NCBI GenBank assembly: GCA_050485645.1
Contig: JBJHBT010000018.1
Span: 8,696-72,695 of the forward strand
Reading direction: 5' to 3'
Length of the DNA: 64,000 nt
From: JBJHBP01 sp050485645
Lineage (GTDB): Bacteria; Pseudomonadota; Gammaproteobacteria; Steroidobacterales; Rariloculaceae
The notes beneath the pieces are model-generated. The model had not been told where the DNA came from and searched no databases. It saw only the letters and a list, made by a program, of their open reading frames with translations. Shown here one piece after another: positions 31,375 to 40,197 of this stretch. The position numbers and the translations under genes were made by a program. Each line of letters starts with the position of its first letter. The first letter of the stretch is position 1.

Positions 31375-31435
31375 GTCGCGCCGGCCGACCACACCCGGGT
31401 ACCATACGCGCGCGTCCAAGCGCCCGGGTTCATTC

Positions 31436-32506
31436 ATGCGGCCTGAATTCTCCTCTCCCCCCTCATCCGTCTGTGTCCTGCGGCTGTCCGCCATCGGCGA
31501 TACCTGTCATACGGTGCCGGCCGTGCGCGCGCTGCAGTCGGCATGGCCGGACACCCGCATCACCTGGATCGTAGGACGCACGGAATACGGCCTGCTGGAA
31601 GGACTGGGGGGCGTCGAGTTCATCGTCTTTGACAAGCGCGCGGGGCTGGCCGGCTACGCTGCCGTGCGCAGACAGCTGGGCAGGCACCGCTTTGCGCTGC
31701 TGCTGCACATGCATGCGTCGATGCGTGCGAATGCAGTGAGCCTGCTGGTGCGTGCCGACCAGCGGCTGGGCTTTGACCGCGCCCGTGCCCGCGACTACCA
31801 GTGGCTGTTCACCAACCGCACCATCCCCGCCGTGCCGCAGCAGCACGTGATGGACGGTCTGCTCGAGTTCGTCCGCACGCTGGGTATTCCGGCCGGCCCA
31901 CCACGCTGGGACATCCCGATTCCCGACGACGCGGCCGCTTTCGCCGACCGTGTGATCGACCGCTCGCGACCCGCGCTGGTCATCAGCCCATGCACGGGAC
32001 AGCGGCTGCGCAACTACCGGAACTGGGATGCCCGCCGCTACGCCGAGGTCGCCGACTATGCGCGGCAGCGCCATGGCGCGCAGATCCTGCTCACCGGCGG
32101 CAACACCGCAGTCGAATCCCGGTACGCGGCCGAAATAACCGCACAGAGCAGCAGCCGGCCCGTCAACCTCGTTGGCGCCACCACACTGAAACAGCTTCTG
32201 GCGATCCTTGCTCGCACCAGCGTGCTGCTGTGCCCGGATTCCGGCCCCGCACACATGGCCACGGCCGTCGGCACGCCGGTGGTCGGACTTTACGCCACGT
32301 CCAATCCCGCGCGTACCGGGCCCTATCTCAGCCTGGACCTGGTAGCCGACCGCTATGAAGAGGCGGTGCGCGGGGAGTTCGACACGGAACCGGGCGCGCT
32401 GAAGTTCGGCAAGCGGGTTCGCGATCCCGAAGCGATGAATCTGATCACGGTGGATGATGTGATCACCAGGCTCGACATGGCCTTCGCCCGCAGCAGCATG
32501 CGCTGA
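31436..32506 (+). CDS. Glycosyltransferase family 9 protein (lipopolysaccharide heptosyltransferase-like)
   Basis: 356 residues of the ADP-heptose:LPS transferase family, cytoplasmic face of the inner membrane. N-terminal VLRLSAIGDTCHTVPAVRAL is the acceptor-side motif; SPCTGQRLRNY begins the C-terminal Rossmann domain, and LLCPDSGPAHMATAVGTPVVGLY is the conserved nucleotide-sugar loop. Heptosyltransferase I/II specificity cannot be assigned. Single gene away from an LPS cluster, convergent with the NmrA gene. Confidence 0.88.
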   Translation: MRPEFSSPPSSVCVLRLSAIGDTCHTVPAVRALQSAWPDTRITWIVGRTEYGLLEGLGGVEFIVFDKRAGLAGYAAVRRQLGRHRFALLLHMHASMRANAVSLLVRADQRLGFDRARARDYQWLFTNRTIPAVPQQHVMDGLLEFVRTLGIPAGPPRWDIPIPDDAAAFADRVIDRSRPALVISPCTGQRLRNYRNWDARRYAEVADYARQRHGAQILLTGGNTAVESRYAAEITAQSSSRPVNLVGATTLKQLLAILARTSVLLCPDSGPAHMATAVGTPVVGLYATSNPARTGPYLSLDLVADRYEEAVRGEFDTEPGALKFGKRVRDPEAMNLITVDDVITRLDMAFARSSMR

Positions 32507-32520
32507 ATACCCGCTGGCGC

Positions 32521-32560
32521 CCGGACGCCGGTCGCGGCGGTTGCCGCAACCAGCGTCCGG
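32521..32560. terminator. Long imperfect hairpin between convergent GT9 and NmrA genes
   Basis: Stem of 8, 3 and 5 bp (CCGGACGC with GCGTCCGG, GGT with ACC, GCGGC with GCCGC) separated by two C-A mismatches, loop GGTT. Lies 14 bases after the GT9 stop and 9 bases before the NmrA stop, the position of a shared terminator. Confidence 0.6.
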
Positions 32561-32569
32561 CAATGCCCA

Positions 32570-33526
32570 TCAGGAATTTATCGCCCCGAGTATCCGGTCC
32601 CTGTTGGCAACAACGAACTGCTCGAAGCTCTGCAGCTGCGGATTCAGCTGACGCGCAACCTCAACGCTGCGCGCGGCCAGCACTTCCCGTTCAAAGTCGC
32701 GGTACACCTGGAACATATTGCCGAGCTCATCCGCGCCGGGGAACCCGAAGCCACGGTAAGTATCGGCGTCAACTGCGTGGTAGACCACTTCGCCAAGGCC
32801 GAGCACGCTGCCCAGCACGTCGCTTAGCTGGCGGATCGTAAGAAACTCGCCAGCGATGCCGACGGTCTTGCCGACGTGTGTGTCACCGCCCTTGAACACG
32901 CCATACGCCACCTTGCCGATGTCGCCAGCAGCGATACCCGCAAGTTTCGCGTCGCCCATCGGCAGCGCCCAGGCATACTTGCCGTCTTCGCCTTTCTTCG
33001 GACACAGACCGAACATGTACAGGTTGTCCCAGTAGAATGATGTCACCAGATACGTAACCGGCAGACCGGCAAAGAACGCATCCGCTTCGGCCTTGGCATC
33101 GAAATGCGGGACACGATATTTTTCCTGCAGGTACGGCATGCGCTGATCGTCGGCGGCCATCAGCCTGCGCGTATCTTCCAGCGTTGACCAGATCACGTGT
33201 TTCACACCGGCGGCCTTTGCCGCCTCGGCGATATTGCCAGCCTGCGCCTTCTCCCTGTCGCCGGAAAAATGCTCCCAGAAGTTGGTCACGGCATACACGC
33301 CATGAGCGCCGGCAAACGCCTTCTCGAGACTTTCCACATCGTCGATATCGGCCTGTGCCACCTCGGCACCCTGCTCCGCCAGCGCCCTGGCATTGTCCTT
33401 GCTTGCATCACGTGTGATCGCACGACATGCGAACGCTCCCCCGCCATCGGCCAGAATCGCCCGCGCCAGGCCGCCACCCTGTGATCCCGTGGCACCCAGC
33501 ACGGCTATGATTTTCTTGTCAGCCAT
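32570..33526 (-). CDS. NmrA-like NAD(P)-binding protein
   Basis: 318 residues from the ATG at 33526. Atypical short-chain dehydrogenase fold with the nucleotide motif VLGATGSQGGGLARAIL at the N-terminus, typical of NmrA/HSCARG redox-sensing proteins; the catalytic Tyr-x3-Lys of true dehydrogenases is not evident. Middle segments YAVTNFWEHFSGDREKAQ and VIWSTLEDTRR match NmrA-like proteins. Function may be NADPH sensing or an unknown isomerase/reductase. Confidence 0.8.
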   Translation of the reverse strand: MADKKIIAVLGATGSQGGGLARAILADGGGAFACRAITRDASKDNARALAEQGAEVAQADIDDVESLEKAFAGAHGVYAVTNFWEHFSGDREKAQAGNIAEAAKAAGVKHVIWSTLEDTRRLMAADDQRMPYLQEKYRVPHFDAKAEADAFFAGLPVTYLVTSFYWDNLYMFGLCPKKGEDGKYAWALPMGDAKLAGIAAGDIGKVAYGVFKGGDTHVGKTVGIAGEFLTIRQLSDVLGSVLGLGEVVYHAVDADTYRGFGFPGADELGNMFQVYRDFEREVLAARSVEVARQLNPQLQSFEQFVVANRDRILGAINS

Positions 33527-33704
33527 CGTTGTCTTCCTCGATCGCAGTTGTTCCGATTTCCGGCCTGCAAGCATACACGCATGGCGCCGCAGCCGCAGCG
33601 CGCTGACCTGGGATCAGCCCCCTGCGGCAGCACCGCGAAGGCCCGTTTCACGCACGAGTGGAATTGAGTACACTCGCGTGCAATGCCCGGCCGGAGTTAA
33701 CGCG

Positions 33705-34352
33705 ATGTCCAACCATCCTGAATCAGACGAAGCCGCCCGCAAGGACGGGGGACGCAGGCTTGCCTGGGGTGTGGCGACGGCACTGGCCATCGGAATGATC
33801 CTTCTGGTGGTGGTGATCCTGCCTTCCGAATATGGTATTGACCCGACCGGTGTCGGCGGCGCGCTGGGACTGACCTCTCTCAGCCAGCCGGACGGACGGA
33901 CGATTCAGATCCGCGACGTCACCGGCGGCAACGAACGCCTTCGCGAGATCGAGATTCCCGATGCCGGCGAGCCGGTTCCGCTGCCCAATCCCGCCATCCA
34001 CCAACTGGAACAGCGTCCGCCTCGCACACAGACGATGACCATTTCCATTCCGGCCGGCGGGCAGACCGAGGTCAAGACCGTGATGCGCGAAGCCAAGGTG
34101 GTCACCTACACCTGGCAGGTGAACCCAGGCAATGTCTACGTGGACTACCACGGCCATGATCCCGAAATGGGCGACGATTTCTGGGTGCGCTTCCAGGAAG
34201 AGGAAGAAATCAGCGGCAGCCACGGCTCCCTGGTTGCGCCGTTCGACGGCGAACACGGCTGGTACTGGCTGAACTACAACGATTTCCCGGTGGAGATCAC
34301 GCTCACCGTCACCGGCTACTTCGATCAGCTGCGCGACTACGGACTGTTCTGA
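33705..34352 (+). CDS. Single-pass membrane-anchored protein, unknown (transmembrane anchor type)
   Basis: 215 residues. Positively charged start RKDGGRRLAWG precedes a single transmembrane helix (about 21-41, VATALAIGMILLVVVILP); the remaining 170 residues face the periplasm and end in a beta-rich domain (VVTYTWQVNPGNVYVDYHGHD...WYWLNYNDFPVEITLTVTGYFDQL) that resembles proteins annotated as transmembrane anchor. Function unknown. Its last 16 bases overlap the opposite-strand slipin gene. Confidence 0.6.
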   Translation: MSNHPESDEAARKDGGRRLAWGVATALAIGMILLVVVILPSEYGIDPTGVGGALGLTSLSQPDGRTIQIRDVTGGNERLREIEIPDAGEPVPLPNPAIHQLEQRPPRTQTMTISIPAGGQTEVKTVMREAKVVTYTWQVNPGNVYVDYHGHDPEMGDDFWVRFQEEEEISGSHGSLVAPFDGEHGWYWLNYNDFPVEITLTVTGYFDQLRDYGLF

Positions 34353-35149
34353 GGGGAGCCGCTCCGGTTCTTCGCTGCAGCAGGCTTCGCGGGCTTCGTG
34401 AGCCTGCGCATCAGTGCCTCCAGCGAGTCCACCGGAAACGGAAACACGATCGCTTTCGTATTGCCCTGCGACGAGATCTGCCGCAGGCTGTCCAGATAAC
34501 GCAGCTGGATCGATGACGGATGCCGACTCAGGACCGTTGCGGCGTCGACCAGACGGCGCGATGCCTGCAGCTCGCCTTCCGAATGAATGATCTTGGCACG
34601 CCGGTCACGTTCGGCTTCGGCCTGAGCGGCGATCGCGCGAATCATTTTCGTGTCCAGATCGACATTCTTGATTTCGACATTGGCCACCTTGATCCCCCAG
34701 GCGTCGGTCACATCGTCGAGCAGTCTCTGGATCGCATCGTTGAGCTTGTCGCGCTCCGCCAGCATGTCATCGAGACTGTTCTTGCCGAGCACGGACCGCA
34801 AGGTGGTCTGCGCCAGCTCGCTGGTGGCGGCAACGTAGTTCTCCACCTGGATCACCGCCCGCTGCGGATCCACGACACGGAAGTACACCACCGCGCTCAC
34901 CGCCACCGAGACATTGTCGCGGGAAATCACCTGCTGGCGCGGCACGTCCATGACCTTGATGCGCAGATCGACACGCACCATGGTCTGGATGCCAGGAACG
35001 ATGATGATCAGTCCCGGGCCTTTGACCTTCCAGAACCGGCCAAGCAGAAAAACGGCGCCCCGCTCGTACTCCTGGAGGATGTGGAATGCGTTGAACAGGA
35101 ACAGCGCAACCGCCACACCCAGCGTTCCGATCACCCATTCGATAGTCAC
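34337..35149 (-). CDS. Slipin/stomatin-like SPFH domain protein
   Basis: 270 residues. A short N-terminal membrane helix (about 5-23) is followed by the SPFH domain (YERGAVFLLGRFWKVKGPGLIIIVPGIQ, VSRDNVSV as ISRDNVSVAV) and a long coiled region (AQAEAERDRRAKIIHSEGELQASRRL). GTG start. Slipins form membrane microdomain scaffolds; a membrane-bound NfeD/serine protease partner gene is absent here. Convergent with the membrane-anchored protein gene. Confidence 0.9.
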   Translation of the reverse strand: MTIEWVIGTLGVAVALFLFNAFHILQEYERGAVFLLGRFWKVKGPGLIIIVPGIQTMVRVDLRIKVMDVPRQQVISRDNVSVAVSAVVYFRVVDPQRAVIQVENYVAATSELAQTTLRSVLGKNSLDDMLAERDKLNDAIQRLLDDVTDAWGIKVANVEIKNVDLDTKMIRAIAAQAEAERDRRAKIIHSEGELQASRRLVDAATVLSRHPSSIQLRYLDSLRQISSQGNTKAIVFPFPVDSLEALMRRLTKPAKPAAAKNRSGSPQNSP

Positions 35150-35176
35150 AGGCTGGTTTTCCCTTTCATGATGTGG

Positions 35177-35509
35177 TCAGGCGGCGAATGCGCGGTCAGT
35201 CTTGGCGGCAAGATAAAAGTCGCTTTCGGTCAGACCACCGATCTTGTGCGTCCAGATCTCCACGCGGCACTCTCCCCACGCGATGTAGAGGTCGGGGTGA
35301 TGGGATTCAGCCTCAGCGATATCGCCCACCTTGTTGGCGAATGCCATCGCGTCGACGAAGTTGCGGAACCTGAAGGTACGCTGCAGATGCCCAGCCTCGT
35401 TGAGCTGCCAGCCATCCGCCAGCTCCGCCAGCAGCTCCCGCGCCCGGGCGTCCGGCATGGGCGGTACGCCACCACGGCAGGGAACGCATTTGCTGTCGGC
35501 CAGACTCAT
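35177..35509 (-). CDS. phhB: 4a-hydroxytetrahydrobiopterin dehydratase (pterin carbinolamine dehydratase)
   Basis: 110 residues from the ATG at 35509 (GAGG seven bases upstream). The active site ESHHPDLYIAW contains the catalytic His pair, and WQLNEAGHLQRTFRFRNFVDAMAFANKVG fits the fold. Recycles pterin cofactor or has a second role as DCoH. No phenylalanine hydroxylase gene is in the window. Confidence 0.93.
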   Translation of the reverse strand: MSLADSKCVPCRGGVPPMPDARARELLAELADGWQLNEAGHLQRTFRFRNFVDAMAFANKVGDIAEAESHHPDLYIAWGECRVEIWTHKIGGLTESDFYLAAKTDRAFAA

Positions 35510-35576
35510 CAAGTGTCCTCGTCGCTGTCCTTGCCAAGCCCGAATGTAGCATATCGATCCCGACGGATCTTCCGCT

Positions 35577-36473
35577 TCATTCTGCGGCCGCCGCCTCGTT
35601 TTCCAGCAGCGCCGCGCACCGCGATTTCAGTCCCGGCAGCGTACGCGTGTCCAGCCCGAAGTCCTCATCCAGAACCGCCAGCAGCTCGTCCGGGTGGCGC
35701 AGCTGCCGTGTGCGGGTGCCGCCCCGCGGATCATAAAAGCGATAGCGGCCGTTGCTGAGCGCGTGCCGTCCGGTGGGCGCGACGCGTGCCAGCATCAGGC
35801 CGCTGATGAATCGCGACGACGGATGGCTGGACTGATACCAGTTCATCACCTCGTAATCGCATCGCTGCTGCGGCTGGAGATCGAACTCGTACAGAAGTCG
35901 CTGTTCTCCGGCAACGACACCGTAGAGCTGATAGGTTTTACTACATGGGCTTATGACAAAATCCTCATGTGATGTCTTCTGTCGGATCGTAGATCCGAGA
36001 TCCAGAGGTGACGTCAACGTCAGGCCGCCGAACCCGACATCGGCCAGCCAGACGCGCTCGTCCAGATCGATCCTGAGCAGCATGTGTCCGCGCACGGGTG
36101 TCGACCCGGGTGACGCGCCGAGCAGTACGCGCGCCGCCAGTCCCGACACGCGAAACCCGATGGCGGTCAGCACGCCGGCGAACAGCAGATTGTGCTCGTA
36201 GCAATATCCGCCACGACGGCCGACGACCAGCTTGCGATACAGTGCGTCCGGCTCCAGGGACACCGGCTCTCCGCAGAACGGCGAAAGGTTTTCGAAAGCG
36301 ATCGCCTGTGGATGCAGTCGATGCAGCGTTTCCAGCACACCACGCTCGGGGCGGGCGGTCCCGCGATAGCCGATTCGATCAAAGTAGGCATCGACATGCT
36401 CGAACGCGGGAACCAGCTTCGGAACATCTGCCGCACAGGCAGCCGCCTGGAGGTCGGTGTTGGTCTGCATCAT
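35577..36473 (-). CDS. Arylamine N-acetyltransferase
   Basis: 298-residue acetyl-CoA-dependent NAT. The catalytic triad is visible as Cys in RGGYCYEHN, His in RGHMLLRI and Asp in WLADVGFGGLTL, with the usual PFENL-type segment AFENLSPFCGEPV. Role in the cell unknown; in some bacteria NATs act on aromatic amines or polyketide intermediates. Last of the run tal-ackA-MBL-nat with 9 bases after the MBL gene. Confidence 0.9.
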   Translation of the reverse strand: MMQTNTDLQAAACAADVPKLVPAFEHVDAYFDRIGYRGTARPERGVLETLHRLHPQAIAFENLSPFCGEPVSLEPDALYRKLVVGRRGGYCYEHNLLFAGVLTAIGFRVSGLAARVLLGASPGSTPVRGHMLLRIDLDERVWLADVGFGGLTLTSPLDLGSTIRQKTSHEDFVISPCSKTYQLYGVVAGEQRLLYEFDLQPQQRCDYEVMNWYQSSHPSSRFISGLMLARVAPTGRHALSNGRYRFYDPRGGTRTRQLRHPDELLAVLDEDFGLDTRTLPGLKSRCAALLENEAAAAE

Positions 36474-36482
36474 GGCGATACC

Positions 36483-37868
36483 TCAGTCGAGACGCTCACG
36501 GTCCCCCAGCACAGGGAGTCGGGCGGTCACGGAGAAGCGCTGCTGGACCGCGCGCGCCAGCTGTTCCCTCGCTTGCTGTTCGCCGTGTACCAGATACAGA
36601 GGCGGTCGGTCACGGAAATGCCCGTACCAGTCCAGCAGCCCGCTCTGGTCCGCATGCGCCGACAGGCCGCCCACGGTGTGCACCTTCGCCTCGACGCGTA
36701 TGGACTCGCGCCAGATACGCACATAGTCGGCGCCATCCACAAGGCGACGCCCGAGCGTGCCACGTGCCTGGAATCCTATCATCACGATATGACACTCCGG
36801 ACGCCATACATTGTGCTTGAGGTGATGGAGAATGCGTCCACCACTGCACATGCCGCTGCCGGCGATGACAATGGCTCCGGACTCGATCCGGTTGATGGCC
36901 CGCGAATCGTCGGGCGTCGGCGACATTTCAAGATTGTCCAGCACCGGGACGTGGCCCTCCCCGTCACGGAACAGTCGTGCGCCATAGAGATGCCGGTAAC
37001 GCGAATAGACCTCCGTGGCCTCGATGGCCATCGGGCTGTCGAGAAACACCCGCCAGTCCGCCAGTCCCCACTGCCGGCGGTGTTCGGCCATCAGATACAG
37101 CAGATCCTGCGTACGCCCAACCGAAAACGCCGGTATCAGCACATTGCCGCCGCGCTTGGCGGCTTCGCCGAAGATCTCTCCCAGTTCGGTCAGCGTGTCC
37201 TCGAACGCACGGTGGTTGCGATCACCGTAGGTGCTTTCCATGAGCACCACATCGGCCTCTTCGATGAACGTGGGGTCTTCCATCACCGGCGCGGCTCCGT
37301 AGCCAAGATCACCGCTGAAAACCAGCTTGCGGGTGTGCCCACCCTCTTCCAGCCACAGCTCCACGATCGCCGCGCCGAGGATGTGTCCGGCGTCGTTCAG
37401 CCGCACGGCAATGCCGGGCAGAATTTCCTGGCGTTCGCCGTATTCGATGCCGCGAAACTGCGTCAGCACCTTCTCGGCATCGTCGCGTGTGTACAGAGGT
37501 TCCACGGGCCTGAGGCCCTTGCGCGCCCGCTTGCGGTTTTCCTGCTCGGCGTCCTTCTCGTGCAGAAACGCCGAATCGCGCAGCATGATGCCGCACAACG
37601 CCGCCGTGGCGTGGTGGGTATGGATGGGTCCTGTAAACCCCGAGCGTCCCAGCAGCGGCAGGCGGCCGGAATGATCGATATGAGCATGACTGAGCACCAC
37701 CGCATCGACGTCACCGGCCTCGACCGGCCACGCCTCCCGATTGCGCTGTTCATCCTCACGCCTGCCCTGTATCTGACCGCACTCCAGCAGTACCTTGTGC
37801 TTTTCGACTCGCAGCAGATAACACGAACCGGTGACCGCACCGGCAGCTCCAAGAAACTCGATGTCCAT
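36483..37868 (-). CDS. MBL-fold beta-CASP RNA exonuclease-like protein
   Basis: 461 residues. The metal-binding motif SHAHIDHSGRLPLL, then ILGAAIVELWLEEGGHTRKLVFSGDLG, the beta-CASP part (FSVGRTQDLLYLMAEHRR), and the C-terminal GGLSAHADQSGLLDW give the standard order of an RNA-specific metallo-beta-lactamase (CPSF73/YbcI-type). Likely an RNA processing enzyme. Its ATG overlaps the ackA stop by one base (TGATG). The same pair is often seen near stress genes, as here. Confidence 0.88.
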   Translation of the reverse strand: MDIEFLGAAGAVTGSCYLLRVEKHKVLLECGQIQGRREDEQRNREAWPVEAGDVDAVVLSHAHIDHSGRLPLLGRSGFTGPIHTHHATAALCGIMLRDSAFLHEKDAEQENRKRARKGLRPVEPLYTRDDAEKVLTQFRGIEYGERQEILPGIAVRLNDAGHILGAAIVELWLEEGGHTRKLVFSGDLGYGAAPVMEDPTFIEEADVVLMESTYGDRNHRAFEDTLTELGEIFGEAAKRGGNVLIPAFSVGRTQDLLYLMAEHRRQWGLADWRVFLDSPMAIEATEVYSRYRHLYGARLFRDGEGHVPVLDNLEMSPTPDDSRAINRIESGAIVIAGSGMCSGGRILHHLKHNVWRPECHIVMIGFQARGTLGRRLVDGADYVRIWRESIRVEAKVHTVGGLSAHADQSGLLDWYGHFRDRPPLYLVHGEQQAREQLARAVQQRFSVTARLPVLGDRERLD

Positions 37869-38992
37869 CAGCTCTCCAGATCCTCCAGATACATGCCGAT
37901 CGCATCCGCTGCGATCAGCTGCTCCTCGTCAGTGGCAAACGCGTATACCGGCCTGCTGCCATCAGTGCTGATCAGACCGGCGCCGGCCCGGTTCCGGTGT
38001 TCGTCAAGACGTATTCCCCAGCAGGCCAGCGCAGCGGCAACGCGCGACCGGATCAGTGCCGAGCGCGCACCTATCCCACCGCCGAACACCAGCGCCCCGT
38101 CCCCGTCGAGCAGCGTGAATTCGGCGCCGACGGTGGCGACCAGGCGGCGCACGAACATTGCAACCGCCAATGCGGCATCGGCATTGCCTTCGGACTCCGC
38201 CACCAGCAGTCTGCGCATGTCCGACTCGCCAGCCAGCCCCAGCAGACCGGAGCCACGGTTCAGCAACGCATCGATATCATCGGCCGAATAGCCCGCACGC
38301 ACCAGTGCAGTCACGATCGCCGCGTCGATGCTCCCGCAGCGGGTTGCCATGATCAGTCCTTCCAGTGGCGAGTAGCCCATCGACGTTTCGATGGATGATC
38401 CGCACCGCACCGCGCATGACGAACACCCGCTGCCCAGCTGCAGGGTGACGGCGGTTACCGAGTCGGGCGTGCTGTGGGTGTAATCGGCCAGTGCCCTGAC
38501 CAGCGCGGCATGGGCGATACCGTGGAACCCGTAGCGATAAAAACCGAAGCGCCGTGTCAGTTCCTGCGGCAATGCGTACTGCGTCGCCTCGGCCGGCATG
38601 GAACGGTGGAATGCGGTGTCGAACACCGCGTACGCCGGGCTGCGCGGCAGTCGCCGTCGAATGTCGCGGATGATGTCCAGTGAGCGTGCGTTGTGCAGCG
38701 GCGCCATCGGCACGAGGCCTTCGATGGCGGCTTCCACCTCCGCATCGACACGGGTGGTGCCCGTGAGAACCCGGCCACCATGAACAACGCGGTGTGCAGT
38801 CAGGTCGACGCCACCATCAACCGCCGCAAGCGCCGTGTCGACCAGTTCCGAGGCGGGGCCGCCCTCCGGCCAGTCCTGCTCGTGACGATACAGCAGCGTG
38901 CAGCGACCCCCGTCAACCGTGAACAGTGCTGTTTTCAGTGTCGCGGTACCGGCGTTGAACACCAGCACCCGATGCCGGGTGGTACGGCTCAT
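37868..38992 (-). CDS. Acetate/propionate kinase family protein, divergent active site
   Basis: 374 residues, a little shorter than the usual 400. N-terminal VLVFNAGTATLKTALF, AHRVVHGG, VFDTAFHRSMP with the catalytic Asp125, YRYGFHGIAH and MATRCGSIDA with the acetate-site Arg218 match AckA. However the block usually read HLGNG is QLGSG: the transition-state-stabilising His180 of characterised enzymes is Gln185. It may therefore work slowly or act on another acyl phosphate. Located 10 bases after tal and near the phosphoketolase gene, whose product acetyl phosphate would be the natural substrate. Confidence 0.78.
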   Translation of the reverse strand: MSRTTRHRVLVFNAGTATLKTALFTVDGGRCTLLYRHEQDWPEGGPASELVDTALAAVDGGVDLTAHRVVHGGRVLTGTTRVDAEVEAAIEGLVPMAPLHNARSLDIIRDIRRRLPRSPAYAVFDTAFHRSMPAEATQYALPQELTRRFGFYRYGFHGIAHAALVRALADYTHSTPDSVTAVTLQLGSGCSSCAVRCGSSIETSMGYSPLEGLIMATRCGSIDAAIVTALVRAGYSADDIDALLNRGSGLLGLAGESDMRRLLVAESEGNADAALAVAMFVRRLVATVGAEFTLLDGDGALVFGGGIGARSALIRSRVAAALACWGIRLDEHRNRAGAGLISTDGSRPVYAFATDEEQLIAADAIGMYLEDLES

Positions 38993-39002
38993 GCCGGACC
39001 TG

Positions 39003-40130
39003 TCATTGCGGCTGCCTGCTCTGGATGGCCTCATGCAGCGCATCGTACGGTTCGACGAACCTGCGCACACCATCCACCAGCAGTTTTCGGCAAACGTCCT
39101 CCAGATCGATCTCCAGGGCACCCAGTTCCTTCAGTACCCGCCCAGCGCTGTCGATGTTGTCCGTCAATCCGGGCGCCGGCTCACCATGATCGTGATACGC
39201 CTGCGCCGTCTCGGTGGGCAGCGTCGTGATGGTGTGCGGGCCAATCAGCGCATCGACATATTTGGTGTCGCTGTAGAGGGGGTTCCCGGTGCCGGTACTT
39301 GCCCACAGCAAACGCTGTGGCCGGGCGCCATGACGTTCCAGTTCACGAAAGCGCCTGGAGCGATGCATCTTCTGGTAGATCGCATAGGCCCGCCTGGCGC
39401 TTGCGACGGCGACTTTACCCTTGAGATGCCGCGCCCTGCGCCCGCTGTCACCGCCCTCGATCAGGATCGGCTCCAGCAGTGCATCGACCATCGTGTCGAT
39501 ACGGCTCACGAAAAAACTCGCAACCGATGTAATTCTCTTCAGGCCGATGCCCGCTGCATGCGCTTCCGACAGCCCGTCCAGAAAAGCATCCACGACGTCT
39601 CGATAACGCTCCAGCGAGAACAGCAGCGTGACATTCACGCCGATGCCCTCACCCAGGAGCATGCGCAGCGCCGCGATGCCGGAGTCGGTGGCAGGCACCT
39701 TGAGCAGCACGTTCGGTCTGTTCAGCACTTCGTGCAGGCGGCGCGCTTCGGCCACCGTGGCCTGTTCGTCATCCACCAGATGCGGTGACAGTTCCAGGCT
39801 CACGAAGCCGTCCGACCGGCCGCTGGCGTCGTAGACAGGTCGCAGCACGTCGGCGGCCGCCTGTATGTCTTCCACCATCAGGCGTTCGCAGATCTCTCCG
39901 GCACTCAGTCCCGCTTCACCCAGCGCCAGGATCTGCTCGTTGTAGTGCTCGGTGTGCAGGATGGCGCGTTCGAATGTGGCCGGATTGGATGTGATGCCGC
40001 TGATTCCCCATTCGTTGACCATTCGCAGCAGCCGACCTGACTGAATCAGGCCACGGTCCAGATGGTCCAGCCAGACACTCTGGCCATGATCCCTGATTCG
40101 CCGCAACGGGCTGTCCGGCATAGCTGACAC
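39003..40130 (-). CDS. tal: Transaldolase
   Basis: 375 residues, the longer bacterial type. Start WLDHLDRGLIQSG, ISGITSNPATFERAI and the Schiff-base Lys in NVLLKVPATDSGIAAL match transaldolase; VSRIDTMVDALLEP comes next. It links pentose and hexose phosphates and would supply or drain the pentose phosphates used by phosphoketolase. First gene of tal-ackA-MBL-nat. Confidence 0.9.
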   Translation of the reverse strand: MSAMPDSPLRRIRDHGQSVWLDHLDRGLIQSGRLLRMVNEWGISGITSNPATFERAILHTEHYNEQILALGEAGLSAGEICERLMVEDIQAAADVLRPVYDASGRSDGFVSLELSPHLVDDEQATVAEARRLHEVLNRPNVLLKVPATDSGIAALRMLLGEGIGVNVTLLFSLERYRDVVDAFLDGLSEAHAAGIGLKRITSVASFFVSRIDTMVDALLEPILIEGGDSGRRARHLKGKVAVASARRAYAIYQKMHRSRRFRELERHGARPQRLLWASTGTGNPLYSDTKYVDALIGPHTITTLPTETAQAYHDHGEPAPGLTDNIDSAGRVLKELGALEIDLEDVCRKLLVDGVRRFVEPYDALHEAIQSRQPQ

Positions 40131-40197
40131 CCTGCTTCACCACGCAATGACGGACCCCGCGTCCGAAATCCGGCAGGCCCGGCTCCCAGACCCGATG

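Noticed and set aside
36192..38291. Long plus-strand open frame of 699 codons
   Set aside because: It lies opposite nat, MBL exonuclease and ackA, has no domain and reflects high-GC codon bias.
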